Of a DNA stretch of 64,000 nucleotides, positions 40,970-49,551 are shown one piece after another. The DNA is from Flavobacterium sp. (GTDB lineage Bacteria > Bacteroidota > Bacteroidia > Flavobacteriales > Flavobacteriaceae). Both the position numbers and the translations under genes were made by a program. The DNA lies in assembly GCF_027484205.1 (NCBI RefSeq), contig NZ_JAIXUB010000013.1, forward strand, positions 248,001-312,000, written 5' to 3'. The notes under the pieces were generated by a model. It made no database searches. It was not told the origin of the DNA and worked only from the letters and a program-made list of their open reading frames with translations. The first letter of the stretch is position 1. Each line of letters begins with the position of its first letter.

Positions 40970-41458
40970 ATGAAAAAAGTATATATAATGATAGCATCAA
41001 TAGTTTTGATGTTTTCAATAAAAAGTAATGCGCAAATTTCAAAAGCAGAAATTAGAGCAACAGGATTAACCTGTTCTATGTGTTCCAATGCCATCAATAA
41101 ACAGTTAAAAACACTTCCTGAAGTCCTAAATATTGAGACCGATTTGAATACAAATACGTTTACAGTAACGCTAAAAGAAGGAAATACTATCAACCCTAAA
41201 GTATTCAAAGAAAAAGTAGAAAAAGCGGGTTTCTTTATTGGTTCACTTATTTTGACGGTTAACCCAGAAATAATAGTAAAAGAGCCTTATGTTATCGTAA
41301 ATAAAAAAGAGGAAAAACAGAGCCAAGTTCAAATTCAAGTTTTAGACAAAGGATATGTGACCGAAAAGGAATTTAAAAAACTATCCAAATCTTATAAAGA
41401 TATTGTGACGTACGCAAATGGTAATGAAGACGATTTTCATATTAAAATAGTAAATTAA
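40970..41458 (+). CDS. periplasmic HMA-domain protein
   Basis: The 162-residue protein has a signal peptide (KVYIMIASIVLMFSIKSNAQ) and an HMA domain with GLTCSMCSNAI (about 32-42), the copper-binding CxxC loop. The second half (about 95-162) is Lys/Glu-rich with strands and ends in HIKIVN; it has no Cys. It probably shuttles Cu(I) in the periplasm. The next gene begins within its stop codon (TAATG), showing translational coupling to an outer-membrane protein. Confidence 0.85.
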   Translation: MKKVYIMIASIVLMFSIKSNAQISKAEIRATGLTCSMCSNAINKQLKTLPEVLNIETDLNTNTFTVTLKEGNTINPKVFKEKVEKAGFFIGSLILTVNPEIIVKEPYVIVNKKEEKQSQVQIQVLDKGYVTEKEFKKLSKSYKDIVTYANGNEDDFHIKIVN

Positions 41459-42267
41459 TGAGAACGTTTTTTATTCTAATCGCACTGGTAAGCATTCAAA
41501 AAAGTGTAAGTCAGGAATTGTTTCTAATCACTGATCCGGCGAGTAATGTACCAGCTAATTCACTCGGAGTAAATCTTCTTCAATCGCGCTTTAAAGAGGA
41601 ATATAAATCGGGATATAATTACCATTTGATGCCCGAAGTAACCTATGGAATTAATAAAAATTTGATGGTTCGTGCATCGGCTTTTGTAAGCAATAGAAGC
41701 AACAGCTTAGTAACTGAAGGCGGAAGTTTTTATACCAAATACCGTTTCTATTCTAGCGATGATTTAAACAGTCATTTTCGTTTGGCAGCATTTGGAAGAT
41801 ACAGTTTAAACAATGCAGATATTCACCAGGAGCAAATCGAAATTATGGGACACAATACAGGTTTTGAAACAGGAATTGTAGCTACAAAATTGATTAAAAA
41901 GTTGGCAATCAGTTCGTCAATTAGTTTTGAAAAGGCATTTGACAACAAACCAAACTATCCGTTTCCGGCTGAGTTAGGAGATAATGCCACAAATTATACG
42001 TTGTCATTTGGTAAACTAATGTACCCAAAAAAGTACACTAGTTTCAAGCAAACCAATATCAATTTTATGATTGAATTTGCTGGTCAAACCATCAATGAAA
42101 ATGGTAAATCCTATATGGATGTTGTACCGGTGATCCAATTTATTTTCAACAGTCAAGCAAGAGTTGATATAGCTTACAGACAAGAATTAATGAGTTCAAT
42201 GGTTCGTTCGGCACCTAATGGAGTGTACTTCAATTTGTATTATACTTTCTTCGATTTAACAAAATAA
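41458..42267 (+). CDS. outer-membrane beta-barrel protein of the copper locus
   Basis: The 269-residue exported protein (signal peptide ending VSQ) has alternating amphipathic strands (KNLMVRASAFVSNRS, HFRLAAFGRYSL, ARVDIAYRQELM) and ends in an aromatic barrel-like strand (GVYFNLYYTFFDLTK), as in small outer-membrane barrels. I do not recognise a precise family. It overlaps the stop of the HMA protein gene by one base, so it is made together with a copper carrier. It could be a pore or an anchor. Confidence 0.7.
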   Translation: MRTFFILIALVSIQKSVSQELFLITDPASNVPANSLGVNLLQSRFKEEYKSGYNYHLMPEVTYGINKNLMVRASAFVSNRSNSLVTEGGSFYTKYRFYSSDDLNSHFRLAAFGRYSLNNADIHQEQIEIMGHNTGFETGIVATKLIKKLAISSSISFEKAFDNKPNYPFPAELGDNATNYTLSFGKLMYPKKYTSFKQTNINFMIEFAGQTINENGKSYMDVVPVIQFIFNSQARVDIAYRQELMSSMVRSAPNGVYFNLYYTFFDLTK

Positions 42268-42296
42268 AAAGTTTAACAACTAAAAAGTCAAAAACT

Positions 42297-42692
42297 ATGT
42301 CTAAAAACATCTTTAAAAATCACACAATACCACTATTAGTGATGCTTGTTTTTAGTTTTCATCCAATTTATGCTCAAGATAAAATAATTGGTATTTGGCA
42401 AACTGAAAATAATCTAGCTAAAGTTGAAATATACGAAAACAAGAATTTAATATATGGTAAAATAATAAGTGTTTCTGACCCAAAGAATAATTCTAAAATT
42501 GGATTGTTAATTCTTAAGAAATTCAAACCAATTGGCAATACTTATCATGATGGTACAATTGTAGAACCTAACCATAATCATTCTGTAAACGGAACATTAG
42601 AGTTAAGTAGAGATGGAAAAAAATTAGTTGTAAAAGGAAAAGCCTTCCTTGGGTTAATATCAAAATCTGAAATATGGACAAAAATTGATTAG
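42297..42692 (+). CDS. DUF2147 family exported protein
   Basis: The 131-residue protein has a signal peptide (to FHPIYAQ) and the DUF2147 pattern: IIGIWQTENNLAKVEIYENKNLIYGKII, a middle loop with His (TIVEPNHNHSVNGTLEL), and the closing strand KAFLGLISKSEIWTKI. DUF2147 proteins are small lipocalin-like periplasmic domains of unknown ligand. The next gene starts two bases after its stop. Its membership in the copper operon is by position; copper binding is not shown. Confidence 0.8.
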   Translation: MSKNIFKNHTIPLLVMLVFSFHPIYAQDKIIGIWQTENNLAKVEIYENKNLIYGKIISVSDPKNNSKIGLLILKKFKPIGNTYHDGTIVEPNHNHSVNGTLELSRDGKKLVVKGKAFLGLISKSEIWTKID

Positions 42693-42694
42693 CT

Positions 42695-43357
42695 ATGGAA
42701 AAGGAAAAATATATTCCAGCTCTTGGCTACGATTTTTTGAGTAAATACTATGATTTTGCTATTAAAATAACTATGCCTGAGAAAAAATTTAGAAATAAGT
42801 TAATTGATTTTGTTAACCCCATTGCAAATGAGAAAATACTTGAATTCGGATTTGGTACAGGTCAGAACATTATCATAGCAAAACAAAGAGAAAGTAATTG
42901 TAGGATTGAAGGTGTCGATATTGACCCAAAAATCAAGTCAATCGCTACATTTAAACTAAACAAGCTGGAAATGAATGTTCCTCTACATCTGTATGATGGA
43001 AATAAATTGCCATTTGAAGACAATTCATTTGATAAAATTTTTAGTTCATTAGTTTTTCATCAATTAGACAGCATCACAAAATTAAAATGTTTAATCGAAC
43101 TTAAAAGGGTTTTGAAGCCAAACGGTGAGTTAATAATTGGGGATTGGGGTAAAGCAAAAACAAGATGGATGCGGTTCTCCTTTTACGTAGTTCAATTATT
43201 AGACGGTTTCAAATCTACCACTGATAATGTAAATGGATTAATTATAAAATACATTGCCGATGCAGGATTTGAAAATGCTCGTGAAGTAGATTTTATCAAC
43301 ACCACAATTGGTACATATTCGTACTACAGAGCCAATAAAAAAATCGATGAGTATTAA
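42695..43357 (+). CDS. class I SAM-dependent methyltransferase
   Basis: The 220-residue cytoplasmic protein has the Methyltransf_11 layout: motif I EKILEFGFGTGQN (about 47-59), motif II acid in IEGVDIDP, and SSLVFHQL and LKRVLKPNGELIIGDWG for motifs III-IV. The fold suits UbiE-like or small-molecule methylation; the substrate is unknown. It is translationally coupled on both sides (2 bp after the DUF2147 stop; the next frame opens in its stop). A methyltransferase in a copper operon is unusual; no metal ligands are evident. Confidence 0.85.
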   Translation: MEKEKYIPALGYDFLSKYYDFAIKITMPEKKFRNKLIDFVNPIANEKILEFGFGTGQNIIIAKQRESNCRIEGVDIDPKIKSIATFKLNKLEMNVPLHLYDGNKLPFEDNSFDKIFSSLVFHQLDSITKLKCLIELKRVLKPNGELIIGDWGKAKTRWMRFSFYVVQLLDGFKSTTDNVNGLIIKYIADAGFENAREVDFINTTIGTYSYYRANKKIDEY

Positions 43358-43374
43358 TGTTTAAAAATTTGACT

Positions 43375-43839
43375 ATGAAAAACATAAACCTTAGTAAGTT
43401 ATTAATGATTGTTGTTATTATAATAATGCCAACATTAAGTTTGTTTTCTCAAGAAGGATTCAATTCAAAAAAGCCACATAATGGGGTAATTAAAAAGGCA
43501 AAAGGATTTCGATTTGAATGTATTACCAAAGAAGGTAAATTATATTTTTTTGTATTTGATAAAAAAATGAATCAATTATCTAACACCGAAATAACGGGAA
43601 CTGCATCAATAGTATTAACAAATGATGAAACAAAAAAAGTTGAGCTTATAAAATCAGGCTTAGATGGTTTTATAATTAACGAAACAAATGTTACTAATTA
43701 TTATAGCATGAATGTAACTTTTAAGATTGGAGAAAAATCAATCACAGTAACATTTTATAAAGAGAGGAAAATGGAACATTTTAAAGAAGACAAAACAAAA
43801 CATTATCACGAGCAAGGTTCACAACACAATTACAAATAA
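43375..43839 (+). CDS. hypothetical exported protein with His-rich tail
   Basis: The ATG at 43375 gives a signal peptide (MKNINLSKLLMIVVIIIMPTLSLFSQ) and a 154-residue product; an in-frame ATG at 43357, overlapping the upstream stop, adds six residues. The mature protein is a small beta-sandwich-like domain (HNGVIKKAKGFRFECIT, YYSMNVTFKIGEKSITVTFYK) ending in a His/Lys-rich tail (HFKEDKTKHYHEQGSQH) that could bind copper. It has no close named family that I recognise. Confidence 0.7.
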   Translation: MKNINLSKLLMIVVIIIMPTLSLFSQEGFNSKKPHNGVIKKAKGFRFECITKEGKLYFFVFDKKMNQLSNTEITGTASIVLTNDETKKVELIKSGLDGFIINETNVTNYYSMNVTFKIGEKSITVTFYKERKMEHFKEDKTKHYHEQGSQHNYK

Positions 43840-43870
43840 GAAAATAAAACAACCTTTAAATTCAAATAAT

Positions 43871-44602
43871 ATGAAAAAATTAATTTTAGTAACAGTAATA
43901 ATAGCTGCTGTAGTAACTTCATGCAATCAGAAAAGCAAAGAAACAGAATCACAATCAACAGAGGCTTCAACAACTACTAATGAGTTATTTGCTTGTCCAA
44001 TGCACCCCGAAGTAACGGGGAAAAAAGGAGAAAAATGCACTAAGTGTGGAATGGAATTAACAGAACCGGTTGCACAAACTGAGTCTTCTCACGACCACAC
44101 GGATGGTACTCATGCACATAAGGATGATGCTTCTTTTCAAACTCAAGAAACTGCAAAGACTTCTTCCTCTGCGTTTTCCACTAATGAGATTATTGACAAT
44201 TATTTAAAAATCAAAAATGCGCTAACTAAAGATGATGCAAATGCCGCAGCTAAGGCTGGTAAAACTTTGTATAAAACCTTCAATGCTACAAATACAGACA
44301 ATTTAACGCCAAGTCAGAAAAAAGAATATTTAGACATCGCTGATGATGCCAAAGAACACGCAGAACATATAGGTGACAATGCAGGTAAAATTGACCACCA
44401 AAGAGAGCATTTTGCAATATTGAGTAAAGACATTAATGATTTAATTAAACTTTTGGGTTCAAATCAAAAATTATATCAAGACCATTGTCCTATGTACAAT
44501 GATGGTAAAGGTGCCATTTGGATAAGCGAAACCAAAGAAATAAAAAACCCATTCTATGGATCTCAGATGCTTACTTGCGGTAGTTTGAAAAAAACATTAT
44601 AA
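43871..44602 (+). CDS. lipoprotein with heavy-metal-binding domain and DUF3347
   Basis: The 243-residue lipoprotein has lipobox VVTSCNQ. Residues 38-65 hold the heavy-metal-binding module FACPMHPEVTGKKGEKCTKC with CGMEL closing it. A His-rich linker follows (SSHDHTDGTHAHKDD), then a DUF3347 domain (about 110-240) with CPMYNDGKGAIW and NPFYGSQMLTCG. It should bind copper at the outer face of the inner membrane or at the outer membrane. It is the second DUF3347 protein in the locus, and the haem-binding gene starts two bases after it. Confidence 0.9.
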   Translation: MKKLILVTVIIAAVVTSCNQKSKETESQSTEASTTTNELFACPMHPEVTGKKGEKCTKCGMELTEPVAQTESSHDHTDGTHAHKDDASFQTQETAKTSSSAFSTNEIIDNYLKIKNALTKDDANAAAKAGKTLYKTFNATNTDNLTPSQKKEYLDIADDAKEHAEHIGDNAGKIDHQREHFAILSKDINDLIKLLGSNQKLYQDHCPMYNDGKGAIWISETKEIKNPFYGSQMLTCGSLKKTL

Positions 44603-44604
44603 GT

Positions 44605-45075
44605 ATGAAAAGTAAATTTAAAAAAGTAGGCATAGCACTTTTTTTGGTATTGATAGCAATTCAATTCTATCAACCTGCCCTAAATCATAATTCGGAGCAG
44701 GATTATACAGACGATTTCCTTGTCACAACTAATGCGCCAAACAATATTTCAAAACTAATACAGGCTTCTTGTTATGATTGCCATAGTAATAACAGCAAGT
44801 ATCTGTGGTATGATTATATTCAACCCGCCAGAATGTTTGTAGAAACACATATTACTAATGGTAAAAAAGAGTTAAATTTTAATGAGTTTGGCAGTTATTC
44901 AAATCGCAAACAACAAAGTAAGTTAGAAGCAATAAGCAAACAAATTATATCCAGTGAAATGCCCTTAAGTTCCTATACGATATTACATCGCGATGCAGTA
45001 CTTAATGAAACTCAAAAACAAGAAATAATCACCTGGTTTAATTCAATAAAAGAAAACAGCTTATCTAAAAATTAA
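44605..45075 (+). CDS. haem-binding domain protein (Haem_bd)
   Basis: The 156-residue protein has an N-terminal membrane anchor (KKVGIALFLVLIAIQFYQP) and a c-type haem motif CYDCHS (CxxCH) followed by NNSKYLWYDYIQPARMFVETHI, the Haem_bd family pattern. It should be an anchored monohaem protein on the periplasmic side. The pump gene begins six bases after its stop. In Bacteroidota this family commonly accompanies CusA and DUF3347 genes. The redox partner is unknown. Confidence 0.88.
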   Translation: MKSKFKKVGIALFLVLIAIQFYQPALNHNSEQDYTDDFLVTTNAPNNISKLIQASCYDCHSNNSKYLWYDYIQPARMFVETHITNGKKELNFNEFGSYSNRKQQSKLEAISKQIISSEMPLSSYTILHRDAVLNETQKQEIITWFNSIKENSLSKN

Positions 45076-45081
45076 GGAAGT

Positions 45082-46362
45082 ATGGTAGAAAAACTAATAA
45101 TATTCTCACTCAGAAACAGAGCAATTGTGCTACTGGTCGCTGCATGTTTATTTGCGTGGGGAATCTATAGCGTGAGACAAAACCCCATTGATGCCATTCC
45201 TGATTTATCAGAAAATCAAGTAATTGTTTTCACAGAATGGATGGGCAGAAGTCCACAGGTTATCGAAGCCCAAATAACATATCCCTTGGTTTCCAACTTG
45301 CAAGGAATCCCGAAGGTAAAAAACATTCGTGGTGCATCGATGTTTGGGATGAGTTTTGTCTACATAATTTTCGAAGATGATGTTGATGTCTATTGGGCAA
45401 GAACTCGGGTTTTAGAAAGACTTAACTACGCACAACGATTATTACCACAAAATGTAGTTCCTTCTTTAGGTCCGGATGGAACAGGTGTTGGTCATATATT
45501 TTGGTATCATTTAGAAGCTAACGGAATGGATCTCGGAGAACAAAGAGCATTACAAGATTGGTATGTGAAATTTGCATTGCAAACAGTTCCTGGTGTAGCA
45601 GAAGTAGCTTCATTTGGTGGTTTTGAAAAACAATATCAGTTGGTGTTAGATCCATTAAAAATGCAGTACTACAACGTTAGTATGATGGAAGTAATGAATG
45701 CTGTAAAGACTAATAACAATGACGTAGGCGGTCGAAAGTTTGAAATGAGTAATATGTCATACATCATTAGAGGTTTAGGGTACATAAAAAACATAAAGGA
45801 TGTAGAAGACATTGCTATTAAAAATTACAATTCGGTTCCCGTAAAAGTAAAGGACATTGGCTCTGTGCAAATGGGTGGTGACTTACGTCTTGGAATCTTT
45901 GATCAAAACGGAACCGGAGAAGTAGTAGGCGGTATAGTGGTAATGCGTTATGGCGAAAATGCAAATGAAGTCATTAAAGCAGTAAAAACAAAGATGAAAG
46001 AAGTTGAAAAAGGTTTGCCCGATGGTGTAAAATTTAAAACTTCATATGATAGAAGTGAGTTAATAGAAAAAGCTATTGAATCTGTCAAAGGAACACTTAT
46101 AGAAGAAATGATAGCGGTTTCACTAGTCATATTAATCTTTTTATTCCATTGGAGAAGTGCTCTTATAATCTTAATACAACTTCCTATATCGGTGGCAATT
46201 GGCTTCATACTACTCGAAGCATTTGGTATTTCTTCAAATATTATGTCGTTAACGGGTATTGCACTAGCTATTGGAGTTGTAGTAGATGATGGTATTGTAA
46301 TGGTCGAAAACGCCTTTAGGACAATCTCAGAGAAGCAGGAAGAAATGGATGGCAACAAATAA
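45082..46362 (+). CDS. cusA: CusA/CzcA-type RND efflux pump, N-terminal part (split gene)
   Basis: This 426-residue frame covers helix 1, the first periplasmic half (IPDLSENQVIVFTEWMGRSP) and helices 2-4, ending just after helix 4 (GIALAIGVVVDDGIVMVENAF), which holds the proton-relay Asp. It stops at TAA (46360-46362). The next frame continues the same protein in the same reading frame from the ATG at 46372, ten codons after the Lys at 46357 included the stop region. A typical CusA of about 1040-1080 residues would span both. The break lies in the cytoplasmic loop between helices 4 and 5, so either two co-folding halves are made, or the gene is inactivated by a nonsense change. Confidence 0.88.
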   Translation: MVEKLIIFSLRNRAIVLLVAACLFAWGIYSVRQNPIDAIPDLSENQVIVFTEWMGRSPQVIEAQITYPLVSNLQGIPKVKNIRGASMFGMSFVYIIFEDDVDVYWARTRVLERLNYAQRLLPQNVVPSLGPDGTGVGHIFWYHLEANGMDLGEQRALQDWYVKFALQTVPGVAEVASFGGFEKQYQLVLDPLKMQYYNVSMMEVMNAVKTNNNDVGGRKFEMSNMSYIIRGLGYIKNIKDVEDIAIKNYNSVPVKVKDIGSVQMGGDLRLGIFDQNGTGEVVGGIVVMRYGENANEVIKAVKTKMKEVEKGLPDGVKFKTSYDRSELIEKAIESVKGTLIEEMIAVSLVILIFLFHWRSALIILIQLPISVAIGFILLEAFGISSNIMSLTGIALAIGVVVDDGIVMVENAFRTISEKQEEMDGNK

Positions 46363-46371
46363 CATAGTATC

Positions 46372-48309
46372 ATGAGAGACAAAATTAAAAATCTATTTAA
46401 AAAGGAGCATGATCCCTTATCGTCTGAAGAGAAATTAAAACTCATCGAGAGCTCATCAAAGTTAGTTGGTCCGGGTGTTTTTTACTCAACACTAATCGTA
46501 ATAGCCTCTTTTCTACCCGTTTTTTTACTTACTGGTATGGAAGGAAAGTTATTTAGTCCTTTGGCTTGGACAAAATCATTCATTCTTATTGTGGATGCAT
46601 TTTTGGCAATTACCCTTACACCAGTGCTTATAAGCTTCTTATTAAAAGGTCGGCTTCGTCCCGAAAATAAAAATCCAATCAACAAAAAATTGGAGAATTT
46701 TTATACTCCAATTTTGGTTTTTTGCTTAAAATGGAGAAAAACTGTGTTAGGATTTAACATAATTGCTTTACTTATTGGTATAATCATGTTTACTCGATTA
46801 GGTTCTGAATTTATGCCTCCTTTAGATGAAGGCTCAGTACTTTTCATGCCTGTCACATTACCCGATGTTTCCAACTCGGAAGTAAAAAGAATATTGCAGG
46901 TTCAGGACAAGCTGATAAAGTCAATTCCCGAAGTAGATCATGTTTTAGGAAAAGCAGGTAGAGCAAACACAGCTACAGATAACAGCCCGATAAGCATGAT
47001 TGAAACCATCATTTTATTAAAACCTCAAAATGAATGGAGAGAAGATAAAACAAAGAATGATATTATCACAGAAATAAACAATAAACTGCAAATTCCTGGA
47101 GTAACAAACGGATTTACTCAGCCTATCATTAATAGAATAAATATGCTTTCTACCGGTATTCGAACAGATGTTGGTATTAAAGTTTATGGAGAAAGTCTAG
47201 ATACCATCAATGCGTTGTCACAAAAAATCAAAAAAGCACTTGAAGGAACTTCAGGTGTCAAAGATTTATATGCAGAGCCAATTACGGGCGGCAGATATAT
47301 TGATATTGAAGCAAAAAGAGACATGTTGGGAAGATATGGTCTTTCAGTTGACGATATTAATTCTGTGGTGGAAGCCGCTATTGGAGGAATGAAACTTACT
47401 ACTACAATTGAAGGGCGACAACGCTTCTCTGTAAATGCCAGATATGCACAAGAATATCGAAACAGTATTGAGGCATTAAAAAAATTACAAGTACAAACCA
47501 TGCAATATGGACCAATTCCTCTCGAAACTGTTGCAGATGTAAAAATAAGCGATGGACCACCTATGATAAATAGTGAAAACGCAATGCTTAGAGGAAGTGT
47601 GCTGTTTAATGTTAGAGACCGTGACTTAGGCAGTACTGTGAAAGAGGCTCAAGAAAAATTGAATTCAATGATATCTAAAATGCCTAAAGGATACTACATC
47701 GAATGGAGTGGCCAGTGGGAAAATCAATTAAGAGCCAATAAAACGCTGAGCATGATACTACCTATAGTGGTAATTATTATCTTCCTCATTTTATACTTTA
47801 CATACCACTCGATAAAGGAGGCTTTGATAACAATGATAACAGTACCTTTTGCCTTAATTGGAGGTGTGTTTATGGTTTATTTTTATGGAATAAATTTATC
47901 AGTTGCTGTTGCTGTTGGTTTTATTGCACTTTTCGGAATGGCCATTGAAACAGCTATGTTAATGACTATTTATTTGAATGAATCTATGAACAAAATGGTC
48001 GAGAAACACGGAAATAGTTCAAAAACAATTACAGAAGACATATTAAAACAATACATCATTGATGGATCAGCCAAAAGATTGCGACCAAAATTAATGACGG
48101 TATCTGTTTCTTTATTTGGTCTTATCCCTATACTATGGGCAACTGGTACCGGTGCCGATGTAATGTTGCCTATTACTGTTCCTCTTATCGGAGGAACAAT
48201 AACTTCCACAATTTATGTATTATTAGTAACTCCTATTGTTTTTGAAATGGTGAAACTTCGCGAATTAAAAACCAATGGTAAAATAGAACTTATAGATGTT
48301 AAAGAATAA
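46372..48309 (+). CDS. cusA: CusA/CzcA-type RND efflux pump, C-terminal part (split gene)
   Basis: This 645-residue frame starts in a charged loop (MRDKIKNLFKKEHDP...), then helices 5-6 (FYSTLIVIASFLPVFLLTG, SFILIVDAFLAITLTPVLIS), the second periplasmic half (LGSEFMPPLDEGSVLFMPVT, the conserved RND segment) and helices 8-12 (ETAMLMTIYLNESM). It is in frame with the upstream part, with TAA-CAT-AGT-ATC-ATG between them, so reinitiation could give a second polypeptide. The sequence after the stop is well conserved for the family, with no further disruption. The cusC gene overlaps its end by 14 bp. Confidence 0.88.
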   Translation: MRDKIKNLFKKEHDPLSSEEKLKLIESSSKLVGPGVFYSTLIVIASFLPVFLLTGMEGKLFSPLAWTKSFILIVDAFLAITLTPVLISFLLKGRLRPENKNPINKKLENFYTPILVFCLKWRKTVLGFNIIALLIGIIMFTRLGSEFMPPLDEGSVLFMPVTLPDVSNSEVKRILQVQDKLIKSIPEVDHVLGKAGRANTATDNSPISMIETIILLKPQNEWREDKTKNDIITEINNKLQIPGVTNGFTQPIINRINMLSTGIRTDVGIKVYGESLDTINALSQKIKKALEGTSGVKDLYAEPITGGRYIDIEAKRDMLGRYGLSVDDINSVVEAAIGGMKLTTTIEGRQRFSVNARYAQEYRNSIEALKKLQVQTMQYGPIPLETVADVKISDGPPMINSENAMLRGSVLFNVRDRDLGSTVKEAQEKLNSMISKMPKGYYIEWSGQWENQLRANKTLSMILPIVVIIIFLILYFTYHSIKEALITMITVPFALIGGVFMVYFYGINLSVAVAVGFIALFGMAIETAMLMTIYLNESMNKMVEKHGNSSKTITEDILKQYIIDGSAKRLRPKLMTVSVSLFGLIPILWATGTGADVMLPITVPLIGGTITSTIYVLLVTPIVFEMVKLRELKTNGKIELIDVKE

Positions 48310-49549
48310 ATACTATACCGTTATAAGCTTTTTGTTTTTAAGCTATACAAATGTCAACGGACAAGTTATGTCCTTGGATAATATTTTGAACACAATCAAA
48401 ACCGATAATCCGCAGTTAAAAATGTATGATGCCGATATCCAAAGTATGGATGCGGCCGCTAAAGGTGCTAAGAGTTGGATGCCACCTCAAGTGGAAACCG
48501 GATTTTTTATGACACCTTATAATACTACAATGTGGAAAGCGGACGAAATGAGTCCGGGCATGGGTAGTTACATGATTGGAGTTTCGCAAATGATTCCCAA
48601 TGCAAAAAAGCAGAATGCCGAATACAAATATATGAGCGCTATGTCTTCCGTTGAAAAAGAAAACAAAAACTATACTTTAAATCAACTATATGCCATAGCT
48701 AAAACAAATTACTATCAATGGCTTACATTAAATAAAAAAATCAAAGTGGCCAATGATAATTTACTCCTCTTAAACTACATGATAAAAAGCATGGAAATAA
48801 GGTATCAATACAATATGGATAAGCTTCCTACTTATTACAAAGCAAAATCCCAGTATAACGAATTAGAGAGTATGATAATCATGCTTCAAAACGATATTTC
48901 CCAAAAAAGAATTATGCTTAATACTTTGATGTCCCGGGATAAAAATATTGTATTTGAGATTGACGAAACATTCGAATTAAAGGAATATGATGCAATACTA
49001 TTGGATACTACTTCACTGTCCAAAAAGCGGAGCGATATAAATGCCTTAACAAAAACCATAGAAATAAATCAACTAAGAATTGAAGCTGAAAAATCTAAAC
49101 TACTGCCCGAGTTTGGAATAAAATATGACCATATGTTCACTTTTGGACAACAACCACAACAATTCTCACTAATGGGTATGATAACTATCCCCATGCCTTG
49201 GTCAACAAAAATGAACAAAGCCAACATAAGTAGCTTTCAAGTTAAAAATGAAAGCCTCAATTGGCAAAAAAAAATGATTTTAAATGAAGCCGTTGGAATG
49301 ATTTCAGGGATGAATACAGAACTTTCTAACCTAAAAAAACAATACATGATTTCCGAAAAAAGTATCATCCCATCATTGCGAAAAAATTATGACACTGCAA
49401 TACTGGCTTGGCAAAATAACACCGGTGATTTGTTCGTTGCTTTAGATGCTTGGGAAGCCTTGAATATGGCCCAAATGGATATGTTCAACAAATTACAGGC
49501 AATTTTTAATACGCAGGTAGAAATCGAAAAACAACTAGAAATTAAGTAG
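48296..49549 (+). CDS. cusC: TolC-family outer-membrane efflux protein (CusC-type)
   Basis: The 417-residue protein has a signal peptide ending VNGQ and two TolC-type repeats of long helices. Segments such as LYAIAKTNYYQWLTLNKKIKVA and LYNELESMIIMLQNDIS-like helices alternate with short strands (LPEFGIKYDHMFTFG). It is Met-rich (MSLMGMITIPMPW-like), which suits copper. It forms the outer-membrane exit duct of the CusABC pump. The start overlaps the pump gene by 14 bp and the adaptor gene begins two bases after its stop. Confidence 0.88.
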   Translation: MLKNKYYTVISFLFLSYTNVNGQVMSLDNILNTIKTDNPQLKMYDADIQSMDAAAKGAKSWMPPQVETGFFMTPYNTTMWKADEMSPGMGSYMIGVSQMIPNAKKQNAEYKYMSAMSSVEKENKNYTLNQLYAIAKTNYYQWLTLNKKIKVANDNLLLLNYMIKSMEIRYQYNMDKLPTYYKAKSQYNELESMIIMLQNDISQKRIMLNTLMSRDKNIVFEIDETFELKEYDAILLDTTSLSKKRSDINALTKTIEINQLRIEAEKSKLLPEFGIKYDHMFTFGQQPQQFSLMGMITIPMPWSTKMNKANISSFQVKNESLNWQKKMILNEAVGMISGMNTELSNLKKQYMISEKSIIPSLRKNYDTAILAWQNNTGDLFVALDAWEALNMAQMDMFNKLQAIFNTQVEIEKQLEIK

Positions 49550-49551
49550 CT

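Noticed and set aside
45082..48309. Frameshift in the pump gene
   Set aside because: The two parts are in the same frame (45082 and 46372 differ by 1290 bases); the interruption is a single TAA codon.
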